Shown: positions 50,751 through 58,949 of the stretch, piece by piece | Position numbering within the stretch: the first letter of the stretch is position 1 | Layout: every line of letters begins with the position of its first letter | Source: Pseudomonas sp. HOU2 | GTDB lineage: Bacteria; Pseudomonadota; Gammaproteobacteria; Pseudomonadales; Pseudomonadaceae | Assembly (NCBI RefSeq): GCF_040729435.1 | Contig: NZ_CP160398.1 | Coordinates: forward strand, 5,127,001 to 5,191,000 | Direction: 5' to 3' | Length of the DNA: 64,000 nucleotides | Made by a program: the position numbers and the translations under genes | The notes under the pieces: generated by a model | The model's input: the letters and a program-made list of their open reading frames with translations, nothing else | Told to the model about the DNA's origin: nothing | Databases searched by the model: none

Positions 50751-50851
50751 GGCCTCATCGCTGGCAAGCCAGCTCCCACAGGTATTGGGGGCGTTTGCAG
50801 ATTTTTTGATCACTTGCAAAAACTGTGGGAGCTGGCTTGCCAGCGAAGGCG
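50751..50851. repeat. REPIN, class A
   Basis: GCTGGCAAGCCAGCTCCCAC and GTGGGAGCTGGCTTGCCAGC are exact inverse arms; the element follows the cob operon. Confidence 0.9.
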
Positions 50852-50895
50852 GTGTGTCAGACGCCACAAACCTTATTGATAAACTCATGTGTAAC

Positions 50896-50924
50896 TTGAT
50901 TTAACACAGTCGCGGGTATATACA
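50896..50924 (+). promoter_or_regulatory. marR promoter (possibly leaderless)
   Basis: TTGATT (50896-50901) and TATACA (50919-50924) are 17 bases apart. The start point would fall at about 50930-50932, that is on the ATG itself at 50931. No SD exists in the short space before the ATG. Confidence 0.55.
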
Positions 50925-50927
50925 CGC
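50912..50927. promoter_or_regulatory. MarR-type operator at the marR promoter
   Basis: GCGGGTATATACACGC is a near-perfect 16-bp palindrome (one mismatch pair). It overlaps the -10 element and ends 3 bases before the ATG. A perfect version lies before the MFS gene at 51358-51373. Confidence 0.75.
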
Positions 50928-50930
50928 ATC

Positions 50931-51335
50931 ATGCTTCCTTCTCAGTGTTTGTGCACCAACCTGCGTCGCGCCGCTCGTGGCGTCAGCAGGCATTACGACG
51001 GCGCTCTCGACGGCTTCGGGATCAACGTTGCCCAGTATTCTTTGCTGTGCAACCTGCAGCGTCTGGATCAACCGAGCATCTCGGAATTGGCCGAAGCCAT
51101 GGGCCTGGATCGTAGCACTTTGGGGCGCAACCTGCGGGTGCTCGAAGGCGAGGGCCTGGTGACGCTGGCCGAGGGCGAGGACATGCGCAACCGCATCGTC
51201 CGGCTCACCGAAACCGGTGCGCAGCGTCTTGCGGCGGCCCTGCCGGCCTGGGAAGCGGCGCAACAGCGATTGATCGATCGCCTGGGCGCCGAGAAGCGTG
51301 AAACCTTGCTGCGACTGTTGGACGAACTGGCCTGA
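50931..51335 (+). CDS. MarR family transcriptional regulator
   Basis: This 134-residue winged-helix repressor has a recognition region SELAEAMGLDRSTLGRNL and a wing EDMRNRIVRLTE. C-terminal helices give the dimer interface. Two cysteines near the start (SQCLCTNL) could sense oxidants, as in OhrR-like proteins, but this is not shown. It probably represses itself and the MFS gene through the shared palindromes. The first in-frame ATG is 50931. Confidence 0.92.
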   Translation: MLPSQCLCTNLRRAARGVSRHYDGALDGFGINVAQYSLLCNLQRLDQPSISELAEAMGLDRSTLGRNLRVLEGEGLVTLAEGEDMRNRIVRLTETGAQRLAAALPAWEAAQQRLIDRLGAEKRETLLRLLDELA

Positions 51336-51357
51336 GGGCCGGTTTTTCCGGATTTAA

Positions 51358-51373
51358 GCGGGTATATACCCGC
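51358..51373. promoter_or_regulatory. perfect palindromic operator before the MFS gene
   Basis: GCGGGTATATACCCGC is a perfect 16-bp palindrome, 15 bases before the MFS start and next to its SD. It matches the marR-promoter site in 15 of 16 positions. Confidence 0.8.
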
Positions 51374-51388
51374 GAACGGAGAATAACA

Positions 51389-52597
51389 ATGACATCGATG
51401 TGGCGTACGTGCGGTTGGGTGTTGCTGGGAAGTGCGCTGATTCTGGCGTTGTCATTGGGCGTGCGACACGGCTTCGGTCTGTTCCTGTCGCCGATGAGTG
51501 CGCAGTTCGGCTGGGGGCGCGAAGTGTTTGCCTTCGCCATCGCCTTGCAGAACCTGATCTGGGGTCTGGCGCAGCCGTTCACTGGCGCCCTGGCTGACCG
51601 CTTCGGTGCGGCGAAAGTGGTGCTGGTCGGCGGCGTGCTGTATGCCTTGGGTCTGGTGTTCATGGGCTTGTCCGATTCGGCATTGAGCCTTTCGCTGAGT
51701 GCCGGTCTGTTGATCGGCATCGGCCTCTCCGGCACCTCGTTCTCGGTGATTCTCGGGGTTGTCGGACGCGCCGTGCCACCGGAAAAACGCAGCATGGGCA
51801 TGGGGATCGCCAGTGCTGCCGGCTCGTTCGGTCAGTTCGCCATGCTGCCCGGCACTCTAGGCCTGATCGGCTGGCTCGGCTGGTCGGCGGCGCTGCTGGT
51901 ACTGGGGCTGCTGGTGGCGATGATTGTGCCGTTGGTGAGCATGCTCAAGGACAAGCCGCTGCCGGTGCTGGGCCACGAGCAGACCCTGTCCGAAGCCCTG
52001 CGCGAAGCCTGTTCGCACTCGGGGTTCTGGCTGCTGGCGTTCGGCTTCTTTGTCTGCGGCTTTCAGGTGGTGTTCATCGGTGTGCATCTGCCAGCCTATC
52101 TGGTTGATCAGCATCTGCCGGCCACGGTCGGGACCACGGTGCTGGCGCTGATCGGGCTGTTCAATATCTTCGGTACTTACACTGCTGGCTGGCTCGGCGG
52201 GCGCATGTCCAAGCCGCGTCTGCTGGCCGCTTTGTACCTGCTGCGCGCGGTGGTGATCGTGCTGTTCCTGTGGCTGCCGGTGACGACGACCTCGGCGTAC
52301 TTGTTCGGCATGGCCATGGGTTTCCTCTGGCTGTCGACGGTGCCGTTGACCAACGGCACGGTGGCGACCTTGTTTGGCGTGCGTAACCTGTCCATGCTTG
52401 GCGGTATCGTGTTCCTCTTTCATCAGCTCGGTTCGTTCCTCGGCGGCTGGCTGGGTGGGGTGGTGTATGACCGTACCGGGAGTTATGACTTGATCTGGCA
52501 AGTGGCGATTCTCCTGAGTCTGCTGGCGGCCGCGCTGAACTGGCCGGTGCGCGAGCGTCCGGTGGCGCGTCTGCAGCCGGCTGTTGGCGCCGTATGA
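51389..52597 (+). CDS. MFS transporter
   Basis: This 402-residue protein has 12 predicted membrane helices. The loop 2-3 motif GALADRFGAAKVVLVGG is typical of the major facilitator superfamily, and the overall pattern resembles monocarboxylate/oxalate-formate type carriers (MCT-like) more than drug exporters. The SD CGGAGAA precedes the ATG by 5 bases. Control by the upstream MarR is likely. Its stop overlaps a 41-codon ORF. Confidence 0.9.
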   Translation: MTSMWRTCGWVLLGSALILALSLGVRHGFGLFLSPMSAQFGWGREVFAFAIALQNLIWGLAQPFTGALADRFGAAKVVLVGGVLYALGLVFMGLSDSALSLSLSAGLLIGIGLSGTSFSVILGVVGRAVPPEKRSMGMGIASAAGSFGQFAMLPGTLGLIGWLGWSAALLVLGLLVAMIVPLVSMLKDKPLPVLGHEQTLSEALREACSHSGFWLLAFGFFVCGFQVVFIGVHLPAYLVDQHLPATVGTTVLALIGLFNIFGTYTAGWLGGRMSKPRLLAALYLLRAVVIVLFLWLPVTTTSAYLFGMAMGFLWLSTVPLTNGTVATLFGVRNLSMLGGIVFLFHQLGSFLGGWLGGVVYDRTGSYDLIWQVAILLSLLAAALNWPVRERPVARLQPAVGAV

Positions 52598-52719
52598 AGC
52601 GCTCCTGGCCGCGAATCGCCTTCACCGCACTCGGCGCGCTGTTGCTGGCGCTGGTGTGGTGGGGCTGGCATCAGGGCGGCCTGGCATTGATGCAGTTGGG
52701 ACTGGGCGCTTGCCTGTAG
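52594..52719 (+). CDS. 41-residue membrane peptide
   Basis: An ATG at 52594 overlaps the MFS stop as ATGA and opens 41 codons to a TAG at 52717-52719. The peptide begins MKRSWPRIAFTALGALLLAL and has one clear membrane helix (about residues 8-25), then WWGWHQGG and a short tail ending GACL. Basic residues at the front and a hydrophobic middle fit an inner-membrane small protein. The coupled start favours a real gene, perhaps a partner of the transporter. Confidence 0.6.
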   Translation: MKRSWPRIAFTALGALLLALVWWGWHQGGLALMQLGLGACL

Positions 52720-52772
52720 GCTTGGATGGCGAGTAACGTCGGGGTCTGATGACTGCTCAAGGATGCCCCGAC

Positions 52773-53330
52773 ATGCTCATGCGCTGGTGTGCTGTACCCG
52801 CGTTGCTGATGGCGTTGACCGGACTGGCCCAGGCGGCTGACTGTCCGGAGGCGCTGCAAGGCTCGCTGCCGAAGTTGCGCGCCAAGGAATCCGTCGATCT
52901 GTGCCAGCGCTACGCCGGCAAACCGCTGGTGGTGGTCAATACCGCCAGTTTCTGTGGCTTCGCCCCACAGTTCGAGGGCCTCGAAGCGCTCAATCAGCAT
53001 TACAAGGCGCAAGGCCTGGAAATGCTCGGCGTGCCGTCCAATGACTTCAAGCAGGAGTCCAAGGACAGCGCCGAAACCGCCAAGGTCTGCTACGCCAACT
53101 ACGGCGTGACGTTCACCATGACCGAGCCGCAGAAAGTTCGTGGCGACGACGCTACTCATCTGTTCAAGGTGCTGGCCGAACAGAGCAGTGCGCCGAAGTG
53201 GAATTTCTACAAGTATGTGATCGACCGGCAAGGCAAGGTGATTGCCAATTTCTCCAGCCTGACCAAGCCGGATGACCCGGAGTTCATTGCGGCAGTCGAG
53301 AAGGCCATCGCCTCAAAACCACTGCCATGA
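52773..53330 (+). CDS. exported glutathione peroxidase family protein
   Basis: This 185-residue thiol peroxidase has a signal peptide (to about residue 22, LAQAA), so it acts in the periplasm. The catalytic cysteine is Cys61 in NTASFCGF, and the Trp-Asn pair is Trp143-Asn144 in PKWNFYKY. The usual glutamine of the tetrad is replaced by Asp91 (PSNDFKQE in place of PCNQFGxQE). Extra cysteines (23, 44 and 106) may serve as resolving residue. I start it at 52773, 9 bases after AAGGA; an ATG at 52749 has no SD. Confidence 0.88.
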   Translation: MLMRWCAVPALLMALTGLAQAADCPEALQGSLPKLRAKESVDLCQRYAGKPLVVVNTASFCGFAPQFEGLEALNQHYKAQGLEMLGVPSNDFKQESKDSAETAKVCYANYGVTFTMTEPQKVRGDDATHLFKVLAEQSSAPKWNFYKYVIDRQGKVIANFSSLTKPDDPEFIAAVEKAIASKPLP

Positions 53331-53347
53331 AGAGGCATGCCTTTGCC

Positions 53348-53440
53348 CCGTTCCTGCAGGCGCTGCGGAACGCTGCGATCTTTTGATTTTAAAGATCAGG
53401 ATCAAAAGATCGCAGCGTGCCGCAGCTCCTACAGGAACGG
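53348..53440. repeat. palindromic intergenic repeat, class D
   Basis: CCGTTCCTGCAGGCGCTGCG and CGCAGCTCCTACAGGAACGG form the outer arms, with GCTGCGATCTTTTGAT and ATCAAAAGATCGCAGC inside. It is the same family as 31517-31600, with a longer conserved inner arm. Confidence 0.88.
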
Positions 53441-53452
53441 TCATGCGAGAAC

Positions 53453-53492
53453 AGAAAAGCCCCGCTTTCTGCAAAGAGAGCGGGGCTTTTCT
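53453..53492. terminator. bidirectional terminator
   Basis: AGAAAAGCCCCGCT/AGCGGGGCTTTTCT (53453-53492) lies between the convergent peroxidase and FadL genes. Confidence 0.92.
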
Positions 53493-53523
53493 GTGGGCGA
53501 GGGTTCAGCCTCGCCATGCAACA

Positions 53524-54795
53524 TCAGAAGCGATAGGTCGCGCCAACACCGAAGCCGTTCGCCGAGTTTTCATACTTGGCGTCGTAGGTCTGGCCACGAT
53601 CGTTCTGGTTGTGGACCTTGACCGACTCTTCCTTCAGGTACGAGTAAGCGACGTCGATGGTCAGGTCGTCGGTCGGGCTCCAGCCGGCACCGATGCTGAA
53701 GATCGTGCGGTCGCCAGTCGGGATGCGTGGCGAACGGTCGACGTTGTTGGTCGGCGACTGGTCGAAGGTCAGACCGGTACGCAGTACCCATTCCTTGTTC
53801 AACTGGTACGAAGTACCCACCGCGTAAGCCCAGGAGTCGTGCCAGTTCTGGTCTTCGGTGATCTCGCCGAACTGACCGGCCAGCAGCGGCTGCACGCCAG
53901 AGTTCTTGACGGTGATCTTTTCCAGCTGGCTCCAGCGGGTCCAGGTGCTACCGGCGTAAACGTTCCAGCGGTCGTTGATCGCCTGAGTGACCGAGAAGTC
54001 CACGGATTCAGGGGTGGTGATTTTCAGCGAAGCGTCGTACTTCTGCTGGGCGCCCAGGCCGACGGCGCCCAATACGCCGTAGTTGACCTTGGTGTTGCCT
54101 TCGAGCTTGTAATCGACTTTCGAGTGATAGGTCAGACCCAGACGAGTGGTGTCAGTGGCTTGTACCAGCACGCCGATGTTGTAGCCCAGTGCGGTGTCGT
54201 CACCCTTGATCTTGACCTTGCCGTCCGGCGCAGCCTGAGTGATCGACAGGTTGGATTCCAGCGTACCGTCGATGCGGTTGATGGTCGGACCGAAACCGAT
54301 CGACACCACGTCGTTGAACTTGTAGCTGACAGTCGGCTGGAAGGTGATGACTTGTACTTCGGATTTGCTGCCGAAGTAACGGCCGGCAAAGCCTTTTTCG
54401 TAGTCGGTAATCAGACCGAACGGCACGTACACGCCGAGGCCGAATGCCCAATGCTCGTCGATCGGTTTGACGTAGAAGCCCATAGGTACGGAGGTGAAGG
54501 GCACCATGTCGCCTTTGTTGCTGCCGCCGTTAGGGCTGGAGCTGGCGTCGCTGATATCGGTCTTGGCATCGAGGAATGCAACACCACCGGTGACCTGTTC
54601 GCGCGTGAGGCGCGACATGCCGGCAGGGTTGCCATAAACAGTGCTTGCATCGTCGGCAGAAGAGGATCGCCCAGCGTAACCAGTGCCCATCCCGCTGATA
54701 CTGTGTTCGTTGATGGCAAAGCCAGCTGCGAAGATCTGGGTGGATGCCATGGTAACGGCGAGGCTAAGGGTGGTTTTGAGCATGACTTTTTTCAT
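53524..54795 (-). CDS. fadL: FadL/OMPP1 family outer-membrane transporter
   Basis: This 423-residue outer-membrane protein has a signal peptide ending IFA and the mature start AGFAINEHSISGMGTGYAG, typical of FadL, with NPAGMSRL and a 14-strand barrel ending in the C-terminal phenylalanine (VGATYRF). It takes up long-chain fatty acids or related hydrophobic molecules. By position it matches P. aeruginosa PA1288, which has been described as an oxylipin exporter (ExFadLO), so export is also possible. SD AGGAG. Confidence 0.93.
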   Translation of the reverse strand: MKKVMLKTTLSLAVTMASTQIFAAGFAINEHSISGMGTGYAGRSSSADDASTVYGNPAGMSRLTREQVTGGVAFLDAKTDISDASSSPNGGSNKGDMVPFTSVPMGFYVKPIDEHWAFGLGVYVPFGLITDYEKGFAGRYFGSKSEVQVITFQPTVSYKFNDVVSIGFGPTINRIDGTLESNLSITQAAPDGKVKIKGDDTALGYNIGVLVQATDTTRLGLTYHSKVDYKLEGNTKVNYGVLGAVGLGAQQKYDASLKITTPESVDFSVTQAINDRWNVYAGSTWTRWSQLEKITVKNSGVQPLLAGQFGEITEDQNWHDSWAYAVGTSYQLNKEWVLRTGLTFDQSPTNNVDRSPRIPTGDRTIFSIGAGWSPTDDLTIDVAYSYLKEESVKVHNQNDRGQTYDAKYENSANGFGVGATYRF

Positions 54796-54941
54796 TATTA
54801 GAACTCCTGGTGATCACCGGGGCGAAAATTACCAACATTTTCGTTCCAGCGCTATAGTCCCTATGGCTTGAGTTAGAGCGGTTTTGTAGGACAATCCGAC
54901 CAGATTGGCGACCTGTTGAGCGATCTTCCAAAACTCGCCAG

Positions 54942-55424
54942 TTAACACGCGACCTGATTCACCGGTGAAACACAGGTTTGCCAGGCGTAGGTGAAGTCGC
55001 GCAGACGACCTTGCGGCTGGAAGGTCTGACGCCAGATTCGCGCCATGCCCAGCAGATCGTCGGGGTCGGGGAGGGTGGGGTGTTGTTCTTCTACCAGCAG
55101 CCAGGCAATGGCGGTGGCGTAACGCAGGTTGACGGTCAATTCCAGGTGCGGGCCACTGAGAAAGGCATGTTGGCTGGCGAGGCCGCGAACCAGGCTGGCA
55201 CGCTCCGGATCGAGCGCCAGATAATGATCCCAAAGGGCCTGGTGACGGTGCTCGGCAATCCGGTAGAGGCCGTGGCCACGGCGGTCATGCAAGGCGGAAC
55301 CGAGGGCGGACTGGCTGGCCGCTATCCCCAGCAGCAGGGATTCGGCGGTTGCGCAGTGACGTCCCAGATAAATCAGTGTGGGACGGATCACGTAGCGACA
55401 CAGTTCGCTGGCAGCGATACCCAT
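54942..55424 (-). CDS. conserved protein of unknown function, upstream of fadL
   Basis: This 160-residue soluble protein has no signal peptide. It is rich in Ala, Leu, His and Arg, and starts MGIAASELCRYVIRPTLIYL. Towards the C-terminus it has DPDDLLGMARIWRQTFQPQG and DFTYAWQTCV. GAGGG precedes the ATG at 55424. It lies 146 bases before fadL on the same strand, an order I recall in P. aeruginosa (PA1289), so a link to lipid transport or metabolism is plausible. I cannot assign a family. Confidence 0.75.
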   Translation of the reverse strand: MGIAASELCRYVIRPTLIYLGRHCATAESLLLGIAASQSALGSALHDRRGHGLYRIAEHRHQALWDHYLALDPERASLVRGLASQHAFLSGPHLELTVNLRYATAIAWLLVEEQHPTLPDPDDLLGMARIWRQTFQPQGRLRDFTYAWQTCVSPVNQVAC

Positions 55425-55647
55425 AATGCCCTCGATTCTTGTAATGGGGCGGCGAAACCTGAAGGGGCCTTGGCAGCGGTGATTCGACTCAGGCTCGCCG
55501 GAAGCGGATCAAGCCGCTTGAGTTGAAGTGTAGTGTCATATTCGCGACGTAAAGGCCTGTTTTTAAAATATTTCCGCCAGCGAGCCACAGGCGTTATATC
55601 CGAAGGTGCTTAGGCGTGAAGGGCTAAAAGCGAAATATCGGGCAATA

Positions 55648-55677
55648 AAAAACCCCGCATTGTGTGCGGGGCTTTTG
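55648..55677 (-). terminator. terminator of the 74-residue gene
   Basis: AAAACCCCGCA-ttgtg-TGCGGGGCTTTT lies 22 bases after the stop of the gene at 55699-55923 (minus strand), and a T run follows on that strand. Confidence 0.85.
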
Positions 55678-55698
55678 CTTTTGCAGCCTTTTCGGCTC

Positions 55699-55923
55699 TC
55701 AGGCAATCAAGGCCTGACGCGTACGATCAATAATGGCCTGCAGCGGTTCGGCGCTGGAGTACTGATCAGGGTACAGACGCTCGCTGTGGCGAGCGATCCC
55801 GTGTTCATTGACCACGGTGAAGCTGAAGCAGCCTTTGCGAGCGGCCATGATCAGGCAGTTCATTGGGGCAAAAGCGTTGGTTAGGGTGCGAATGGCATCC
55901 TGAGTCTGGATTTGAGTAGACAT
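55699..55923 (-). CDS. small conserved Pseudomonas protein (DUF3509-like)
   Basis: This 74-residue protein has the sequence pattern CFSFTVVNEHGIARHSERLYP followed, after SSAEPLQA, by IIDRTRQALIA, a form common in small Pseudomonas proteins such as DUF3509; my family call is tentative. It has no signal or membrane helix. The SD AGGAACACC precedes the ATG. It is monocistronic, with its own terminator. Confidence 0.65.
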   Translation of the reverse strand: MSTQIQTQDAIRTLTNAFAPMNCLIMAARKGCFSFTVVNEHGIARHSERLYPDQYSSAEPLQAIIDRTRQALIA

Positions 55924-56425
55924 AGTTATTAGGTGTTCCTACAAATGACACGGATAAGAACCGTGCAACGTTAAAACGTTCCAGTAATGTCGACCACCAT
56001 TGGTCGAACAAAGAACCCGACTGGAACAAAGCAGCCAGTTTGAAGCGCTGATAAGTTGGCGCGCTTGGGCTGGCAGGTAGGTACTTAGGAGGACAGGCAA
56101 CACATCGAGGGCAAAGGTTCTGGGCCCGGGGTGAAGATCCTGATCAATTTGCAGGTTGGTTCGGTCAGAGTAAGTGCTCTTCGCAACACCCTTTGCATTC
56201 ATTCAAAGGCAGTGTCGGCGCAAGATTTACCTGGAAACCATCGAGGGGTCGTTCCCGCTTTTTTCGGTGAAGGGCTTCTGGAAAGAAGGTTGACCGTGGG
56301 GATGTGTTCGACCGGAATTGACTTTCAGCTTGGTACTAACGCCGCGGATAGTAACGGAACGTCCTGGGCATTGCAAACGCCGTCGTAAAAAAGATTCCGT
56401 GAGTCGCCAGGCATTGAGGTGGTGT

Positions 56426-56501
56426 CCCGCTTCTTCACGAGCAGGCTCGCTCCCACATGGGAAACACCATCCAGTGCGGGAGCGAGCCTGCTCGCGAAGG
56501 G
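56426..56501. repeat. REPIN, class B
   Basis: GAGCAGGCTCGCTCCCAC and GCGGGAGCGAGCCTGCTC face each other, with short flanks CGCTTCTTCACG and CGCGAAGGGA. Confidence 0.85.
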
Positions 56502-56803
56502 ATCACCCTGATCAACCGCCGATCGCCACAAAAGCGTGCAGCCATGCCCATCGCCAATCCGCTTATCCCCAGCTCGAGGCGCAAAACGAGCCAAAAAAGC
56601 GCATCGATATAACCGGGTAACAGGTACTTGTGCACATTAGTTGCGCAGGACGTAACCTCACTGTCATATCAATCCTGACCTCGATGGCTGCCTGCATCAA
56701 AAGTTTAAGTCAATGAAAAATATCGTCTTTTTTTGTTGGTGAAAAAATCGTCAGTTTGACTGCGAGCCCCATTCCACAAGGCTTTGCGGAGGTTCGGGAG
56801 CGG

Positions 56804-56838
56804 TTGTCCACTGAGTTATCCACAGCTTCTGTGGATTG
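56804..56838. promoter_or_regulatory. cluster of DnaA-box-like sites
   Basis: TTATCCACA (56816-56824) is a perfect DnaA box. It is flanked by TTGTCCACT (56804-56812) and the inverted TGTGGATTG (56830-56838), each two bases away from consensus. The inner pair also forms a hairpin (ATCCACA-gcttc-TGTGGAT). Confidence 0.55.
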
Positions 56839-56942
56839 TCCCTAGCGCTTGCTCTAGGACGGGCGTGCCGGGTTTTTTCGACTTTACCTGTACGAAAAAG
56901 AGAGTAGAGTGGCGCGCCTTCCGATCTGTCCCACAGTGTTTT

Positions 56943-57266
56943 ATGAAGTTTCGCTCAGTATCAGACTCTGTTACCTCCGAACACCCTCGTGTTACCCCTC
57001 CCAAGCGATTTTCCGTGCGTGTAGCCGAATGGCTGCTCGACAGCCCGCGCTTGGGCGAAAGCCGTAATGCCAAACATCTGGCGGGGCGTCTGCTCAAGCA
57101 ACCGGCGCGCGAAGGCGTGGTCGCCGCGCAAAGTCGTCTCGGCCAATTGATGTGCCGCGAGTGCGGCAATGCCCGGGATCGGCGCATCGGGCAGGATCTG
57201 CTGCGCCAGGCCGCCCGCGCGGGCGACCGGCGTGCACAACGGGAACTCGGTCTGCTCGAAGACTGA
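56943..57266 (+). CDS. Sel1-like repeat protein, short
   Basis: This 107-residue basic protein is rich in Arg and Ala, with segments RLLKQPAREGVVAAQSRLGQ and DLLRQAARAGDRRAQRELG that look like two Sel1-type (TPR-like) helical repeats. It has no signal peptide. No strong SD precedes the ATG at 56943 (CCACAGTGTTTT). Function unknown; it lies 61 bases before rmuC and may be co-transcribed. Confidence 0.7.
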   Translation: MKFRSVSDSVTSEHPRVTPPKRFSVRVAEWLLDSPRLGESRNAKHLAGRLLKQPAREGVVAAQSRLGQLMCRECGNARDRRIGQDLLRQAARAGDRRAQRELGLLED

Positions 57267-57327
57267 GCTGTCCAACGTCCCGCGCCTTGGTTAACCTTCA
57301 GGCTTTATCGGATCGGCAGGAGTGGCT

Positions 57328-58806
57328 ATGGCTATGGACTTGACCAGCGTGTTGCTGGGTCTGGCGGGCGCGGGATTGCCGCTGCTGGCGCTGGCCTGGC
57401 AACTGCAGCGGCGGGCCAGCGACCGGCAAGCCGAGGTCGCCTTGCTCGAAGAGCGCCTGGCCATGGCACAACTGGCGCAGGACGGGCTCAACGCGCAGCT
57501 GGAGGCCAGCCGCGATGAAATCGTTGACCTCGGCCAGGCCAACGCCGCCAAGCAGGCTGAGCTTGCCGCCCTGCGCCGCGAAGTCGAGCTGCTGCAGATC
57601 GAGCGCGATGACGCCCGCGACGCCTCCCACGCGTGGAACATCGAGCGCGCCAACAAGGAAGCCGAATTGCGTCGCCTCGACGCGCAGGCTGCGTCACTCA
57701 ATGCCGAACTGCGCGAGCAACAGGAAAGCCATCAACAACGTCTCAATGACCTGCAAGGTTCGCGCGATGAGCTGCGCGCGCAGTTCGCCGAGCTGGCGGG
57801 GAAGATCTTCGATGAGCGTGAACAGCGCTTTGCCGAAACCAGTCAACAGCGCCTCGGGCAGTTGCTCGATCCGCTGAAGGAACGCATCCAGTCCTTCGAA
57901 AAACGTGTGGAAGAAAGCTATCAGGCCGAAGCCCGCGAGCGCTTCTCGCTGGCCAAGGAGCTGGAGCGCCTGCAAGCGCTTAACTTGCGCCTGAGTGATG
58001 AGGCGACCAACCTGACCCGCGCCCTCAAAGGCCAGAAGACCCAGGGCAACTGGGGTGAGCTGATTCTTGAGCGGGTGTTGGAACACGCCGGTCTGGAGAA
58101 GGGCCGCGAGTACCAGACTCAGGTCAACCTCAAGGGGCCGGACGGCGAGCGCTTCCAGCCGGATGTGATCATTTACCTGCCGGGCGACAAGCAGGTGGTG
58201 GTCGACTCCAAGGTCAGCCTCACGGCGTACCAGCAGTACGTCGCCGCTGAAGACGACACCCTCGGCCAGATCGCGATCAAGCAGCACGTGCTGTCCCTGC
58301 GCAGCCACGTCAAAGGCCTCGCCGGCAAGGATTACAAGCGTCTGGAAGGCCTGCACAGCCTCGATTTCGTCTTGCTGTTCGTGCCGATCGAAGCGGCGTT
58401 TTCGGCCGCATTGCAGGCCGAGCCGGCGCTGTTCCAGGAGGCGTTCGACCGCAACATCGTGATCGTCAGCCCGACCACGCTGTTGGCGACTCTGCGGGTG
58501 ATCGACAGCCTGTGGAAGCAGGAGCGACAAAGCCAGAACGCCCGGGAAATCGCCGAGCGGGCCGGGTGGCTGTACGACAAGTTCGTGCTGTTCATTCAGG
58601 ATCTGGACGAAGTCGGCAATCGCCTGCAGCAGCTGGACAAGGCCTACAGCTCGGCGCGCAACAAGCTCACGGAAGGCCGCGGCAACCTGGTCAGCCGCAG
58701 CGAGCAGCTCAAACTGCTCGGCGCGCGGGCCAGCAAGAGTCTGCCGGCGGATCTGCTGGAGCGGGCGATGACCGATGTCGATGGGCTGGTCGAACTGCCG
58801 GAATAA
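57328..58806 (+). CDS. rmuC: RmuC family DNA recombination protein
   Basis: This 492-residue protein has an N-terminal membrane anchor (about residues 5-25), a long coiled coil (about 30-190) and a C-terminal nuclease-like domain with the conserved stretches GQKTQGNWGELILERVLE, FQPDVIIYLPGDKQVVVDSK and FVLLFVPIEAAF. RmuC limits inversions at short repeats in E. coli; relatives act in phage defence and DNA repair. I choose the ATG at 57328, 6 bases after CAGGA. Confidence 0.92.
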   Translation: MAMDLTSVLLGLAGAGLPLLALAWQLQRRASDRQAEVALLEERLAMAQLAQDGLNAQLEASRDEIVDLGQANAAKQAELAALRREVELLQIERDDARDASHAWNIERANKEAELRRLDAQAASLNAELREQQESHQQRLNDLQGSRDELRAQFAELAGKIFDEREQRFAETSQQRLGQLLDPLKERIQSFEKRVEESYQAEARERFSLAKELERLQALNLRLSDEATNLTRALKGQKTQGNWGELILERVLEHAGLEKGREYQTQVNLKGPDGERFQPDVIIYLPGDKQVVVDSKVSLTAYQQYVAAEDDTLGQIAIKQHVLSLRSHVKGLAGKDYKRLEGLHSLDFVLLFVPIEAAFSAALQAEPALFQEAFDRNIVIVSPTTLLATLRVIDSLWKQERQSQNAREIAERAGWLYDKFVLFIQDLDEVGNRLQQLDKAYSSARNKLTEGRGNLVSRSEQLKLLGARASKSLPADLLERAMTDVDGLVELPE

Positions 58807-58814
58807 ACTCGATT

Positions 58815-58940
58815 CTGTGGCGAGGGAGCTTGCTCCCGCTGGGGGGGCGAAGCACCCCTTGAGTCTGAATCCCCGATTGGCCTGATTCACCGTTTCGCGA
58901 CTGCTGCGCAGTCGAGCGGGAGCAAGCTCCCTCGCCACAC
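58815..58940. repeat. REPIN, class C
   Basis: TGTGGCGAGGGAGCTTGCTC and GAGCAAGCTCCCTCGCCACA are perfect inverse arms. It lies between convergent genes. Confidence 0.9.
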
Positions 58941-58949
58941 GGGGGATTG

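Larger units (their letters stand above)
55924..56942. other. 1 kb intergenic region
   Basis: The gap lies between the small gene and the Sel1-like gene. Near its left end is the promoter region of the small gene, including AACGTTaaAACGTT-like repeats at 55966-55980. The middle holds a REPIN (56426-56501). An AT-rich stretch (about 56690-56760) precedes three DnaA-box-like sites (56804-56838) and a CCTAG/CTAGG inverted repeat (56841-56858). No credible ORF was found; an sRNA cannot be excluded. Confidence 0.5.

Noticed and set aside
55939..56635. Several frames of 66-100 codons in the 1 kb gap
   Set aside because: They overlap each other and the REPIN, lack SDs, and show no protein-like composition.
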